A stretch of DNA of 64,000 nt, from positions 84,872 through 148,871 of the forward strand of contig NZ_JAOQJP010000007.1 in assembly GCF_025567305.1 (NCBI RefSeq), written 5' to 3'. The position numbers were made by a program, and so were the translations under genes. The notes under the pieces were generated by a model that saw nothing but the letters and a program-made list of their open reading frames with translations, did no database searches and was not told the origin of the DNA. Below, one piece after another: positions 15,604-23,529 of this stretch. Each line of letters begins with the position of its first letter. Positions within the stretch are counted from its first letter, which is position 1. Source of the DNA: Lentihominibacter butyricus. GTDB lineage: Bacteria > Bacillota > Clostridia > Peptostreptococcales > Anaerovoracaceae.

Positions 15604-15783
15604 ATGGCACAGGTAATAGTAAGAGAAAACGAAAGCTTAGAAAGCGCTTTAAAGAGATTCAAGAGATCTTGCGCAAGAGACGGAGTTATGTCTGAGCTCA
15701 GAAAGAGAGAACATTACGAGAAACCAAGCGTAAAGAGAAAAAAGAAGTCTGAAGCTGCAAGAAAAAAGGCTAAGAAGTACTAG
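15604..15783 (+). CDS. rpsU: 30S ribosomal protein S21
   Basis: A 59-aa highly basic protein with the canonical S21 sequence (RENESLESALKRFKRSCA; KREHYEKPSVKRKKKSEA). S21 sits near the anti-Shine-Dalgarno end of 16S rRNA and helps initiation. ATG 15604 is chosen because AGGAGG ends at 15592, where an in-frame GTG overlaps the RBS itself. Cotranscribed with yqeY, as in many Firmicutes. Confidence 0.97.
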   Translation: MAQVIVRENESLESALKRFKRSCARDGVMSELRKREHYEKPSVKRKKKSEAARKKAKKY

Positions 15784-15816
15784 TTCGCAGACAGACCGGA
15801 ATAAGAGGTGTTTTAA

Positions 15817-16269
15817 TTGACCTTAAAAGAGAGACTTAACGCTGACTTTAAGGAAGCGATGAAGAACAAGCAGAAAGTCCGCAAGGACACTATAAGCTTT
15901 GTAAGAGCTGCTATAAAGCAGTTCGAAGTGGATAACAGGGAAGAAATCGACGATGCAGGTATTGCATCCATTTTAGCCAAACAGGTGAAAATGCGAAAAG
16001 ACGCCCTCGCTGATTTTGAATCAGCCGGTAGAACGGATCTTATAGATGCTTATAACGCAGAAATCGAAGTTCTTACAGAGTACATGCCTAAGCAGCTCAG
16101 CGCAGATGAGATCGCGGATATCGTGAAGGAGACTGCAGCGGCTATGGGTGTGGAACAGGGCAGCGGCAAAGCGTCCATGGGCAAGCTCATGGGAGCGACG
16201 ATGCCTAAAGTCAAGGGAGTTGCAGACGGCAATGATGTAAAAGCTGCTGTGGAGCAGTTCCTTGGATAA
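15817..16269 (+). CDS. yqeY: GatB/YqeY domain protein
   Basis: A 150-aa stand-alone YqeY protein resembling the C-terminal tRNA-binding domain of the GatB amidotransferase subunit. It begins with a TTG start (LKERLNADFKEAMKNKQK) behind AAGAGGTG. The family blocks KKQFEVDNR-like IKQFEVDNREE and KQLSADEI, and the C-terminal GKLMGATMPKVKGVADG, are intact. It follows rpsU by 33 nt. The biochemical role is not settled; involvement in tRNA-dependent amidation or tRNA quality control is inferred from the fold. Confidence 0.93.
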   Translation: MTLKERLNADFKEAMKNKQKVRKDTISFVRAAIKQFEVDNREEIDDAGIASILAKQVKMRKDALADFESAGRTDLIDAYNAEIEVLTEYMPKQLSADEIADIVKETAAAMGVEQGSGKASMGKLMGATMPKVKGVADGNDVKAAVEQFLG

Positions 16270-16298
16270 ACATACAACATATAGATAATGTTTGCCAG

Positions 16299-16336
16299 GC
16301 GGTGATGATATTGAAAGATATCATCACCGCTTTTTA
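16299..16336 (+). terminator. Terminator of rpsU-yqeY
   Basis: A perfect 13-bp stem GCGGTGATGATAT (16299-16311) / ATATCATCACCGC (16318-16330), 6-nt loop, then TTTTT. Confidence 0.9.
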
Positions 16337-16367
16337 TATGTTTTTGGAATTTTCTTGGAATTTGCTG

Positions 16368-16397
16368 TTGTAATCACGCATTTTAAGATGGTATAAT
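16368..16397 (+). promoter_or_regulatory. Promoter of the CHAP/SH3 gene
   Basis: TTGTAA (16368-16373), 18 nt, TATAAT (16392-16397). Confidence 0.55.
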
Positions 16398-16496
16398 TTT
16401 TTACGAATCACGATATCGGGAGATTTGTCGATATTGGCAGCATTCATATGGAATAGTATTTATTATGAGATCATGACACTTGAGAAAGGAAGAGAG

Positions 16497-17879
16497 ATGA
16501 AGAAGGTTTTTTCTTTGATATTGTCTTTCATGATCGCAGCGGCGATCGTGGTGCCGGCAATGACAACGGAAAGTGAAGCGGCTTTCAGCGCAAGGACTAC
16601 TGTACCGGAATACGGTTCAGCGGCAGGTTCTGCATATTACTATACTAACAGCAATATATTCTACAGCTCCGGATACGGACCTAATCAGGTGAAGAGAAGC
16701 GACGGAAAGTATGTTACGGGAAACTGCACGTGGTATGCGTACGGCCGTGCCAGCGAGATACTGGGAAGGACCTTCAACTCGAACTTCCGATGGGATGCGT
16801 CGAGATGGTGGGACATCAACAAAAAAGGAAACTACTACCCTTACGGAAGCACTCCTAAGGTCGGAGCTATCGCATGCTACAGCACGCATGTAGCGATCGT
16901 TGAAAAAGTAGTCAACGGCCAGCCGTATGTATCGGAGTCGAGTTGGACGCTTTCATCATCAAGGCCTGCGTCGGCATCGGATATCGTGTTCCATTACGGT
17001 ACTCCGTGGAGCAGCAGTCTCAAGGGATACATATATATAACAGATGACACGTCGACTCCTGATGAGACCGTCAGCGTCGACTACAGCGTAAAGATCACAG
17101 ACAGTGACCTCAACATGAGGACAGGCCCGGGCACTGAATATACAAGGATCGGATATGTCAAGCAGGGTACATACAAGGTCGACAGTGAGTGCGGCAACTG
17201 GGTGAGACTCGCTGACAGCGGCTACTGGGTATGCAAAAGCTATGTTACGAAAGTAGAGACGAAGCCGAGTGATACTGTAGATACAGGAACTGACACGAAC
17301 TACAAGGTGAGCATCACGACTGTAAATCTCAATATGAGAACAGGTCCGGGAGTATCATACACGAGAAAAGGATATATCAATCCGGGAACCTATACTATAG
17401 TCAAGACTACGGGAACCTGGGGACTCGTTCAGGAGACCGGCTACTGGGTATGCCTGGAATACACGACGAAGGTGAGTGACGATGGCGGAAACAGCGGAGG
17501 AAATACCGGCAGCAGCTATCAGGTAAAGGTAAATACCGCTGCACTCAACATGAGGACAGGTCCCGGAACGAACTACAGCTCCAAGGGACTCCTGCTGATA
17601 GGCAGCAAGTGCACTATAATAGATACCAAGGACGGCTGGGGCCAGATGAGCGAAAACGGCTACTGGATCAAGCTTGAATACACTACTCCTGTCGATGCAG
17701 AGTACAATGTCAAGGTGACAGACAGCGACCTCAACATGAGGACAGGCCCTGGAACATCGTATACCAGAAAGGGATACGTATCTCCGGGAGTGCATACTAT
17801 CGTAGAGACAGACGGAGGCTGGGGCAAGCTCAAGAGCAACGGCTACTGGATCAAGCTGTCGTACACTACAAAAATATAA
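16497..17879 (+). CDS. Secreted CHAP-domain peptidoglycan hydrolase with four SH3 repeats
   Basis: A 460-aa secreted cell-wall hydrolase. A signal peptide occupies about residues 1-30 (ending ESEAAFSA). The CHAP domain spans about 60-185, with the catalytic cysteine in GNCTWYAYGRA and histidine in YSTHVAIVEKV; such enzymes cut peptide stems or the Mur-Ala amide bond. Four bacterial SH3 domains follow, each containing LNMRTGPG and ending GYWV/GYWI plus YTTK/YVTK; they bind the wall. Linkers are Ser/Thr/Gly-rich. The ATG at 16497 has AAGGAAG upstream. Monocistronic, with its own promoter and terminator. Confidence 0.9.
   Translation: MKKVFSLILSFMIAAAIVVPAMTTESEAAFSARTTVPEYGSAAGSAYYYTNSNIFYSSGYGPNQVKRSDGKYVTGNCTWYAYGRASEILGRTFNSNFRWDASRWWDINKKGNYYPYGSTPKVGAIACYSTHVAIVEKVVNGQPYVSESSWTLSSSRPASASDIVFHYGTPWSSSLKGYIYITDDTSTPDETVSVDYSVKITDSDLNMRTGPGTEYTRIGYVKQGTYKVDSECGNWVRLADSGYWVCKSYVTKVETKPSDTVDTGTDTNYKVSITTVNLNMRTGPGVSYTRKGYINPGTYTIVKTTGTWGLVQETGYWVCLEYTTKVSDDGGNSGGNTGSSYQVKVNTAALNMRTGPGTNYSSKGLLLIGSKCTIIDTKDGWGQMSENGYWIKLEYTTPVDAEYNVKVTDSDLNMRTGPGTSYTRKGYVSPGVHTIVETDGGWGKLKSNGYWIKLSYTTKI
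17083..17876 (+). repeat. Four tandem SH3-encoding repeats
   Basis: Repeat units of about 175-215 bp begin near 17083, 17299, 17515 and 17701. All encode LNMRTGPG followed by a conserved GYW. Units 1 and 4 are the most alike (both with TDSDLNMRTGPGT). Nucleotide similarity could allow unit loss or gain by recombination. Confidence 0.85.
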
Positions 17880-17938
17880 GTGCTGCGCAAATGATGCGGT
17901 ACAAATGATGTATTTCAATAAATAGGAATTGATGCTAT

Positions 17939-17978
17939 GATAGCCTGCTTACATATATGTTAAGCGGGCTATCGTTTT
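17939..17978 (+). terminator. Terminator of the CHAP/SH3 gene
   Basis: GATAGCCTGCTTA (17939-17951) pairs with TAAGCGGGCTATC (17961-17973) with one G-T pair, then GTTTT. Confidence 0.8.
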
Positions 17979-18048
17979 ATATGATGCGTGCATATCAGCA
18001 GCTGCAAGGCAGCCGGTGCGGGGATGCGGCGCATCCGGGCGGTGTTTT

Positions 18049-19818
18049 ATGTTTTTACCTGTAAATAAAGAAGATATGAAAAAGAGAGGCTGGGATCAGG
18101 TCGATTTCGTGCTGGTGACGGGAGATGCGTATGTCGATCATCCGTCCTTCGGAACGGCTATAATCAGCAGAGTGCTGGAGTCGCACGGGTTCCGCGTGGC
18201 GATACTGTCACAGCCTGCATGGGATGATGCGCATGATTTCAGGCGCTTCGGAAAACCCAGACTCGGGTTTCTGATAAACAGCGGCAACGTGGATTCGATG
18301 GTGAACCACTATTCGGTGTTCAAGCACAGGAGGCGCAGAGATGTATATTCGCCGGGCGGCAAAAGCGGCAGGCGGCCGGACCGCGCGGTGATAGTCTACT
18401 GCAACCGTGCACGCGAAGCTTATAAAGATGTGCCGGTGATAATAGGCGGGCTCGAAGCCAGCCTCAGGAGACTGGGACATTATGACTACTGGGACAACAA
18501 GGTCAGGAGATCGATACTGATGGATTCCAGAGCCGATATACTGATATACGGGATGGGGGAGCATGCGTGTGTAGAGATCGCTGAAGCTCTCGAAGCCGGG
18601 ATACAGGCTCAGGATATAACGTGGATAAACGGCACATGCGTGAGGATGAAGGATCCGTATATCCAGGATGACGACGTGATCCTTCCTGATTTCGAGTCCA
18701 TAAAAACCTCGAAGGAAGAGTACTGCAGGAGCTTTGCACTTCAGTACAGGAGCAACGAACCCGTAAACGGCAGACGGCTGATAGAACGTTACGACAATAA
18801 CAGTTACATTGTCCAGAACCCGCCGCAGCCCCCTCTGGAGCGCGATGAACTGGACATACTGTACGAGCTGCCGTTCATGCGCGACTACCATCCTTCATAC
18901 GAAGAAGAGGGCGGAGTCCCTGCGATAGAAGAAGTCAAGTTCAGCATAACGGCAAACCGCGGATGCTTCGGCGGGTGCGCGTTCTGCGCGATCACATATC
19001 ACCAGGGCAGAGAAGTCAGGAGCAGGAGCAAGGAATCGATAGTGCAGGAGGCAGAACTGCTGAAGCAGCAGGATGGATTCAAGGGATACATCCATGACAT
19101 CGGCGGGCCGACTGCGAATTTCCGCAATCCGTCGTGTGAAAAACAGAAAAAGTACGGCATGTGTCAGCACAAGGACTGTCTGTTCCCGAAGCCATGCAGC
19201 CAGCTTGAAGCCGATCATACCGAATATATCGACGTGCTGAAAGCGGTGCGCGAACTCGACGGCATCAAGAAAGTATTCATAAGATCAGGTATAAGATACG
19301 ACTATATGCTCGCGGACAAAGACAAGAGCTTCATGAAGGAACTCTGCATGCATCATGTCAGCGGAGTGCTCAAGGTGGCGCCGGAGCACATCTCGCCGAG
19401 AGTGCTGAAGAACATGAGGAAGCCTGCAAAGGAAGTGTTTGACAGATTCAGCGCGGAATACAGCAGGATGAACAAAAAGCTGGGAAAGAAACAGTACATG
19501 ATACCGTACTTCATTTCCTCGCACCCTGGCAGTACGCTGCAGGATGCCGTAGAGCTGGCGCTTTACATGAAAGAGACGGGATTCGTGCCGGATCAGGTGC
19601 AGGATTTTTACCCGACACCGGGGACTCTGGCGACATGCATGTACTATACTGAGATGGATCCGTTCACGATGAAAAAGGTATATGTGGCAAAAACCGAAGA
19701 GGAAAAGAAGATGCAGCGGGCGCTGATGCATTTCAATAAGCGTGAGAACCGCAAAACGGTCATAAAGGCGCTGCAGAAGGCCGGCCGTGAAGACCTCGTG
19801 GAGGTGCTGCTGAGATGA
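18049..19818 (+). CDS. ygiQ: YgiQ-family radical SAM protein (UPF0313)
   Basis: A 589-aa member of the conserved YgiQ family. It has an N-terminal YgiQ region (DQVDFVLVTGDAYVDHPSFG; VIIGGLEASLRRLGHYDYWD) and a radical SAM core with the 4Fe-4S motif in NRGCFGGCAFCAI (CxxxCxxC). A C-terminal region includes VAPEHISPRVLKNMRKP and QDFYPTPGTLATCMYYT. The substrate of this family is unknown. The ATG at 18049 starts a product matching the usual N-terminus; frame is open further upstream without an RBS. Its stop overlaps the start of the DNA methyltransferase gene (ATGA), so the two are translationally coupled. Confidence 0.92.
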   Translation: MFLPVNKEDMKKRGWDQVDFVLVTGDAYVDHPSFGTAIISRVLESHGFRVAILSQPAWDDAHDFRRFGKPRLGFLINSGNVDSMVNHYSVFKHRRRRDVYSPGGKSGRRPDRAVIVYCNRAREAYKDVPVIIGGLEASLRRLGHYDYWDNKVRRSILMDSRADILIYGMGEHACVEIAEALEAGIQAQDITWINGTCVRMKDPYIQDDDVILPDFESIKTSKEEYCRSFALQYRSNEPVNGRRLIERYDNNSYIVQNPPQPPLERDELDILYELPFMRDYHPSYEEEGGVPAIEEVKFSITANRGCFGGCAFCAITYHQGREVRSRSKESIVQEAELLKQQDGFKGYIHDIGGPTANFRNPSCEKQKKYGMCQHKDCLFPKPCSQLEADHTEYIDVLKAVRELDGIKKVFIRSGIRYDYMLADKDKSFMKELCMHHVSGVLKVAPEHISPRVLKNMRKPAKEVFDRFSAEYSRMNKKLGKKQYMIPYFISSHPGSTLQDAVELALYMKETGFVPDQVQDFYPTPGTLATCMYYTEMDPFTMKKVYVAKTEEEKKMQRALMHFNKRENRKTVIKALQKAGREDLVEVLLR

Positions 19819-21482
19819 GTATAATGCGAGAGGTCCTCCGCGCGTTCGAAGAAGGCAGGAAGCAGTACGGGGAGTCGGTCAAAATGATTTCGGCCGGCGG
19901 GCAGCAGCCGGATTTTACAGTATGCGAGGTATACGGTGCAGGTGCAAAGGTCTGCAGTGCTGCTGCATCGGGCGGTGACGGCAGTCGTGAAAAGGCGCGC
20001 AGCGCTGATCGGAGCGTCGATATCGATGGAAAGATCGCGTCAGGCGACAATTTGGAGTACATGATGCATCTTCTGAGGAATGAAGATATGCGAGGAAAGG
20101 TGCAGCTGATATATGTCGATCCGCCGTTTTTTTCAGGCAGCAGATATGAGGCGTCGGTGCGGCTCGATTCGGAAAAGCTGGGTGATTCGGGACTTCTGAA
20201 GGTCGGCGCATATGATGACAGATGGAACCGCAGTATCGGGGAGTATCTCGAGATGCTGACGGCGCGCCTGTTCATGATGAGGGATCTGCTCTCTGAAACG
20301 GGATGTCTGTGGGTGCATCTCGACTGGCACAGCGTGCATTACGTGAAGCTGATACTGGACGAGATATTCGGACCGGAGAATTTCGTGAACGAAGTTGTAT
20401 GGAACTACAAGTCAGGAGGAGCGACAAAGCGCAGTTTTGCAAAGAAGCATGATACGCTGCTCTTTTACAGCAAAAGCAGGAAGTACAGCTTCCGGCCGCT
20501 CAGGGAAAAGTCGTACAACCGCGAGCTGAAGCCGTATCATTTCAAAGGCGTGGAGGAATTCTGCGACGATATCGGATGGTACACTATGGTGAACATGAAA
20601 GACGTGTGGAGCATAGACATGGTAGGGCGTACATCTGCAGAGAGGAACGGCTACGCGACGCAGAAGCCTGAGGCGCTGCTGGAGCGGATAATAAGCTCGT
20701 GCAGCCGCGAGGGCGATATATGCGCTGATCTTTTTGCGGGCTCGGGGACGCTGGGCGCAGTGTGTCAGAAGATGGGGAGACGATGGATCATGTGTGATGA
20801 GAGCCGTCTCGGCACGGCGGCGCAGATAGAAAGGATGGGCTCGTGCGGTGCGGTGTTTGCTGTAGCGCGCGGAGAATATCCGGGTGAACGATGTGGCAGG
20901 ATCGCGGCAAAAGCGGCAGAACGTTCGGCTGGAGCACCGGATGTGTACGGCGAGCTCACGGTAAAGGCTGCTGACGGCAGGATAGAGCTCACCGGATACG
21001 GGCTGGAGGATGCCGGGACGCCAGGTACTGCGGTCGATATGGCAGAGCCGGGCGTAACATCAGCAACTGACTGCACATCAGAGCCGGGCAGCGCATCAGA
21101 ACCCGGGAAGGCAGGCGCGTGTGGCCTTTACAGCGGCATGTGTGAGCCGAAGTCAGCTACAAAGCTTAAAAAGTACGCGCAGGAAGACGGGCTCAGCCTG
21201 ATAAAATTCTGGAGCATCGATACGGCATACGACGGCCGCGTGCATCGGGCGGAAAATATCATATCAGGAAAAGAGCGGAGCTGTGAGGCCGGCATGTCAG
21301 CAGGCACATGCGATCCCGGAAACCATAACAATAGTGCCGGCAGTGCCGGTGATCCGGCGGATGCCGCCGTTTTAGCGGACAGCAGCGGCGGGAGCGCGTC
21401 AGCGAATGGGGCGAGGATCGTCAGCGTGACCGGATACGATGTACTGGGAAACAGGTTCTCTAAGGTCATGGAGATCAAATGA
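19815..21482 (+). CDS. Orphan beta-class DNA methyltransferase (N6-adenine/N4-cytosine type)
   Basis: A 555-aa enzyme that should methylate an exocyclic amine in DNA with SAM. Motif IV DPPF is at residues 102-105 and motif I DLFAGSGT at 305-312; this order (IV, target region, I) is the beta class. Other family landmarks are LWVHLDWHSVHYVKLILDE, EVVWNYKSGG and YATQKPEALLERII. No restriction endonuclease, S subunit or partner methylase is adjacent, so it is solitary. The C-terminal third after about residue 335 is odd, with two Gly/Ala/Ser/Asp-rich insertions (nt about 21010-21170 and 21275-21410) separated by a structured LKKYAQEDGLSLIKFWSID segment. It overlaps ygiQ by 4 nt. Recognition sequence unknown. 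Confidence 0.85.
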   Translation: MSIMREVLRAFEEGRKQYGESVKMISAGGQQPDFTVCEVYGAGAKVCSAAASGGDGSREKARSADRSVDIDGKIASGDNLEYMMHLLRNEDMRGKVQLIYVDPPFFSGSRYEASVRLDSEKLGDSGLLKVGAYDDRWNRSIGEYLEMLTARLFMMRDLLSETGCLWVHLDWHSVHYVKLILDEIFGPENFVNEVVWNYKSGGATKRSFAKKHDTLLFYSKSRKYSFRPLREKSYNRELKPYHFKGVEEFCDDIGWYTMVNMKDVWSIDMVGRTSAERNGYATQKPEALLERIISSCSREGDICADLFAGSGTLGAVCQKMGRRWIMCDESRLGTAAQIERMGSCGAVFAVARGEYPGERCGRIAAKAAERSAGAPDVYGELTVKAADGRIELTGYGLEDAGTPGTAVDMAEPGVTSATDCTSEPGSASEPGKAGACGLYSGMCEPKSATKLKKYAQEDGLSLIKFWSIDTAYDGRVHRAENIISGKERSCEAGMSAGTCDPGNHNNSAGSAGDPADAAVLADSSGGSASANGARIVSVTGYDVLGNRFSKVMEIK

Positions 21483-21644
21483 GCGAGCAAGAGTAATAGG
21501 AAGGAACGGGGCGCGGCAGAACTGCAGGCATGAAGCGGCGCAGGATGTTTTCTGAACATCCGGGGCTTGGCTGCCTGTGGATCTCGCCGGATCTCGCCGG
21601 ATCCGTGATCGATCTGAAAATCTGAAATTTTTTGATAAAATAAG
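21483..21644. other. Intergenic DNA after the methyltransferase gene
   Basis: No gene seen. GGATGTT/AACATCC (about 21543-21561) forms a 7-bp hairpin without a clear T-tract. A 10-bp unit GGATCTCGCC is repeated twice in tandem (21579-21598). Confidence 0.5.
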
Positions 21645-21673
21645 TTGCGCGCAAAATGGTTTTGATGTATAAT
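21645..21673 (+). promoter_or_regulatory. Promoter upstream of pyrG
   Basis: TTGCGC (21645-21650), 17 nt, TATAAT (21668-21673). The -35 is part of a palindrome described separately. Confidence 0.65.
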
Positions 21674-21696
21674 ATCAAAGTAAATTTTGTGCGCAA
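21645..21696. promoter_or_regulatory. Paired palindromic operator flanking the pyrG promoter
   Basis: TTGCGCGCAA (21645-21654) is a perfect 10-bp palindrome covering the -35. A near copy TTGTGCGCAA lies at 21687-21696, just past the expected start point. The two are exactly 42 bp apart, four helical turns, and together form larger 13-nt inverted arms (21645-21657 / 21684-21696, one mismatch). A nested TTTGAT...ATCAAA surrounds the -10. The arrangement suggests a repressor binding cooperatively on one face of the DNA. No regulator was identified. Confidence 0.55.
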
Positions 21697-21722
21697 AGAT
21701 ATCAAGAATAAGGAAGACGGCA

Positions 21723-21866
21723 ATGAGTTGGGGTCTGGATTATTTATCCCCATCTGAACGCCCGAAACCTTATCTTTTTTATTTTGGGCATTTTTATTAT
21801 ATAGCAGATATCATTTATGATATGAAGTCACACGTATTTATCAAAGAAAGCAGGTGGGGTGCATGA
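21723..21866 (+). CDS. Candidate 47-aa leader ORF overlapping the pyrG start
   Basis: ATG at 21723 follows AGGAAG by a short spacer and opens 47 codons. The TGA at 21864-21866 overlaps the pyrG ATG at 21863 (ATGA). The peptide begins MSWGLDYLSPSERPKPY and is rich in Tyr and Phe through its middle (YLFYFGHFYYIADIIY), where the DNA is T-rich and carries an attenuator-like hairpin. It could couple translation to pyrG or be fortuitous: a frame this length arises by chance fairly often. No homologue is recognised. Confidence 0.35.
   Translation: MSWGLDYLSPSERPKPYLFYFGHFYYIADIIYDMKSHVFIKESRWGA
21760..21796 (+). terminator. Attenuator-like hairpin in the pyrG leader
   Basis: GCCCGAAA (21760-21767) pairs with TTTTGGGC (21782-21789), followed by ATTTTTATT. 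A competing hairpin TGGGG/CCCCA (21729-21733 / 21748-21752) lies just upstream. pyrG is attenuator-controlled by CTP in Bacillus subtilis, but the expected GGGC transcript start is not seen at the promoter assigned here. Confidence 0.5.
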
Positions 21867-23473
21867 AAAAGTATATATTTGTAACAGGTGGAGTCGTTTC
21901 GGGACTCGGAAAGGGAATCACAGCGGCATCGCTGGGCAGGCTGCTCAAGGCGAGGGGGCTTCGTGTCTCGGCGCAGAAGCTGGATCCGTATATAAACGTG
22001 GACCCCGGTACGATGAGTCCGTATCAGCATGGAGAGGTGTTCGTCACGGAGGACGGAGCGGAGACAGATCTCGACCTCGGACACTATGAACGTTTCATAG
22101 ATGAAGATCTGAACAAATATTCAAACCTGACGACGGGCAAAGTCTACTGGAACGTGCTCAACAAGGAGAGAAAAGGTGAATATCTGGGCAGCACCGTGCA
22201 GGTGATACCGCACATCACTAATGAGATCAAGGAATTCATATACAACGTAGGCAAGACTAGCAACGCGGACGTGATAATAACTGAGATCGGCGGCACGGTA
22301 GGCGATATCGAGAGCCAGCCGTTCCTGGAAGCGATCAGACAGGTATCGCTGGAGCAGGGAAAGGAAAACTGCCTGTTCATCCATGTGACGCTCGTTCCGT
22401 ATCTGAAGAGCTCGGGCGAACACAAGTCGAAGCCGACGCAGCATTCAGTAAAAGAACTGAGGACAATGGGCATATCACCTGATATAATAGTGATGAGATC
22501 AGACGAGCCTATCGACGAGAGCATCAGGGAAAAGATCTCGCTGTTCTGCAATGTCAAGCCTGACTGCGTGATAGAGAACATGACGATCCCTGTGCTTTAC
22601 GAAGCACCGCTGATGCTTGAAAAAGCGAAGTTTTCATGGATCGTATGCAGAGAGCTGGGACTCGATGCAGGCCCGTGCGAGATGACGGAGTGGCAGACGA
22701 TGGTCGACAGGATCAAGGCCAGAAAAGAGTGCGTGAAGATCGCGATAGTAGGAAAATATGTAAAGCTGCACGACGCATACCTGTCGGTGGCTGAAGCGCT
22801 GAAGCACGGCGGTTATGAGAACAGCTGCCATATCGACATCAAGTGGGTCGAGGCAGAAGACGTGACTGCAGACACTGCGGAAGAGCTTCTCGGAGACGTG
22901 GACGGAATACTCGTTCCTGGAGGATTCGGCGACAGAGGCATAGAAGGAAAGATCACAGCTGCAAGATTTGCACGTGTGAACAAAGTGCCGTATTTCGGCA
23001 TATGCCTCGGCATGCAGATCGCAGTGATAGAATTTGCGAGAAACGTACTCGGCATAAAGGATGCGGATTCCGGAGAGTTCAGCGAAGACTGTGCTCACAA
23101 GGTCATAGACTTCATGCCTGACCAGTACGGCGACATACCTAAGGGCGGCACGATGAGGCTCGGAGCATATCCGTGCAAGATAACAGCAGGCACGATAATG
23201 GAGAGAGCGTACGGTACAGGCGAGATCGCAGAACGACACAGACACAGATACGAGTTCAACAACGACTACCGCGAAAGATTCGAAGACGCAGGAATGAAGA
23301 TCGCAGGTACATCACCTGACGGCAGACTGGTCGAAGCGGTAGAGCTGACAGATCATCCGCATTACGTCGGAGTACAGTATCACCCTGAGTTCAAGAGCAG
23401 ACCTAACAAGGCTCATCCGCTTTTCAGGGAATTCATAAAAGCAGCGCATGAGACTGCGGCCGGGAAGAGATAG
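21863..23473 (+). CDS. pyrG: CTP synthase (glutamine-hydrolysing)
   Basis: A 536-aa enzyme that aminates UTP to CTP, the last step of pyrimidine nucleotide synthesis. The N-terminal amidoligase domain starts KKYIFVTGGVVSGLGKGITA and contains DPYINVDPGTMSPYQHGEVF. The C-terminal class I glutamine amidotransferase domain has its nucleophile C381 in YFGICLGMQ and the His-Glu pair in GVQYHPEF. Length is normal. ATG 21863 is chosen over an in-frame GTG at 21854 because it has AGGTGG 5 nt upstream and gives the conserved N-terminus. Confidence 0.97.
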   Translation: MKKYIFVTGGVVSGLGKGITAASLGRLLKARGLRVSAQKLDPYINVDPGTMSPYQHGEVFVTEDGAETDLDLGHYERFIDEDLNKYSNLTTGKVYWNVLNKERKGEYLGSTVQVIPHITNEIKEFIYNVGKTSNADVIITEIGGTVGDIESQPFLEAIRQVSLEQGKENCLFIHVTLVPYLKSSGEHKSKPTQHSVKELRTMGISPDIIVMRSDEPIDESIREKISLFCNVKPDCVIENMTIPVLYEAPLMLEKAKFSWIVCRELGLDAGPCEMTEWQTMVDRIKARKECVKIAIVGKYVKLHDAYLSVAEALKHGGYENSCHIDIKWVEAEDVTADTAEELLGDVDGILVPGGFGDRGIEGKITAARFARVNKVPYFGICLGMQIAVIEFARNVLGIKDADSGEFSEDCAHKVIDFMPDQYGDIPKGGTMRLGAYPCKITAGTIMERAYGTGEIAERHRHRYEFNNDYRERFEDAGMKIAGTSPDGRLVEAVELTDHPHYVGVQYHPEFKSRPNKAHPLFREFIKAAHETAAGKR

Positions 23474-23529
23474 GTCCGGCAGCCGCTGCATGCAGACGCA
23501 TTGTATATTCAGGAGGAATACAGCAGATA

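Noticed and set aside
17083..17876. Repeats as a possible CRISPR array
   Set aside because: Units are about 200 bp, in frame and encode SH3 domains.
18049..21482. A restriction-modification system
   Set aside because: No endonuclease or specificity gene beside the methyltransferase.
21475..21753. 92-codon reverse-strand frame before pyrG
   Set aside because: Lies across the pyrG promoter and operator, has no RBS and no similarity.
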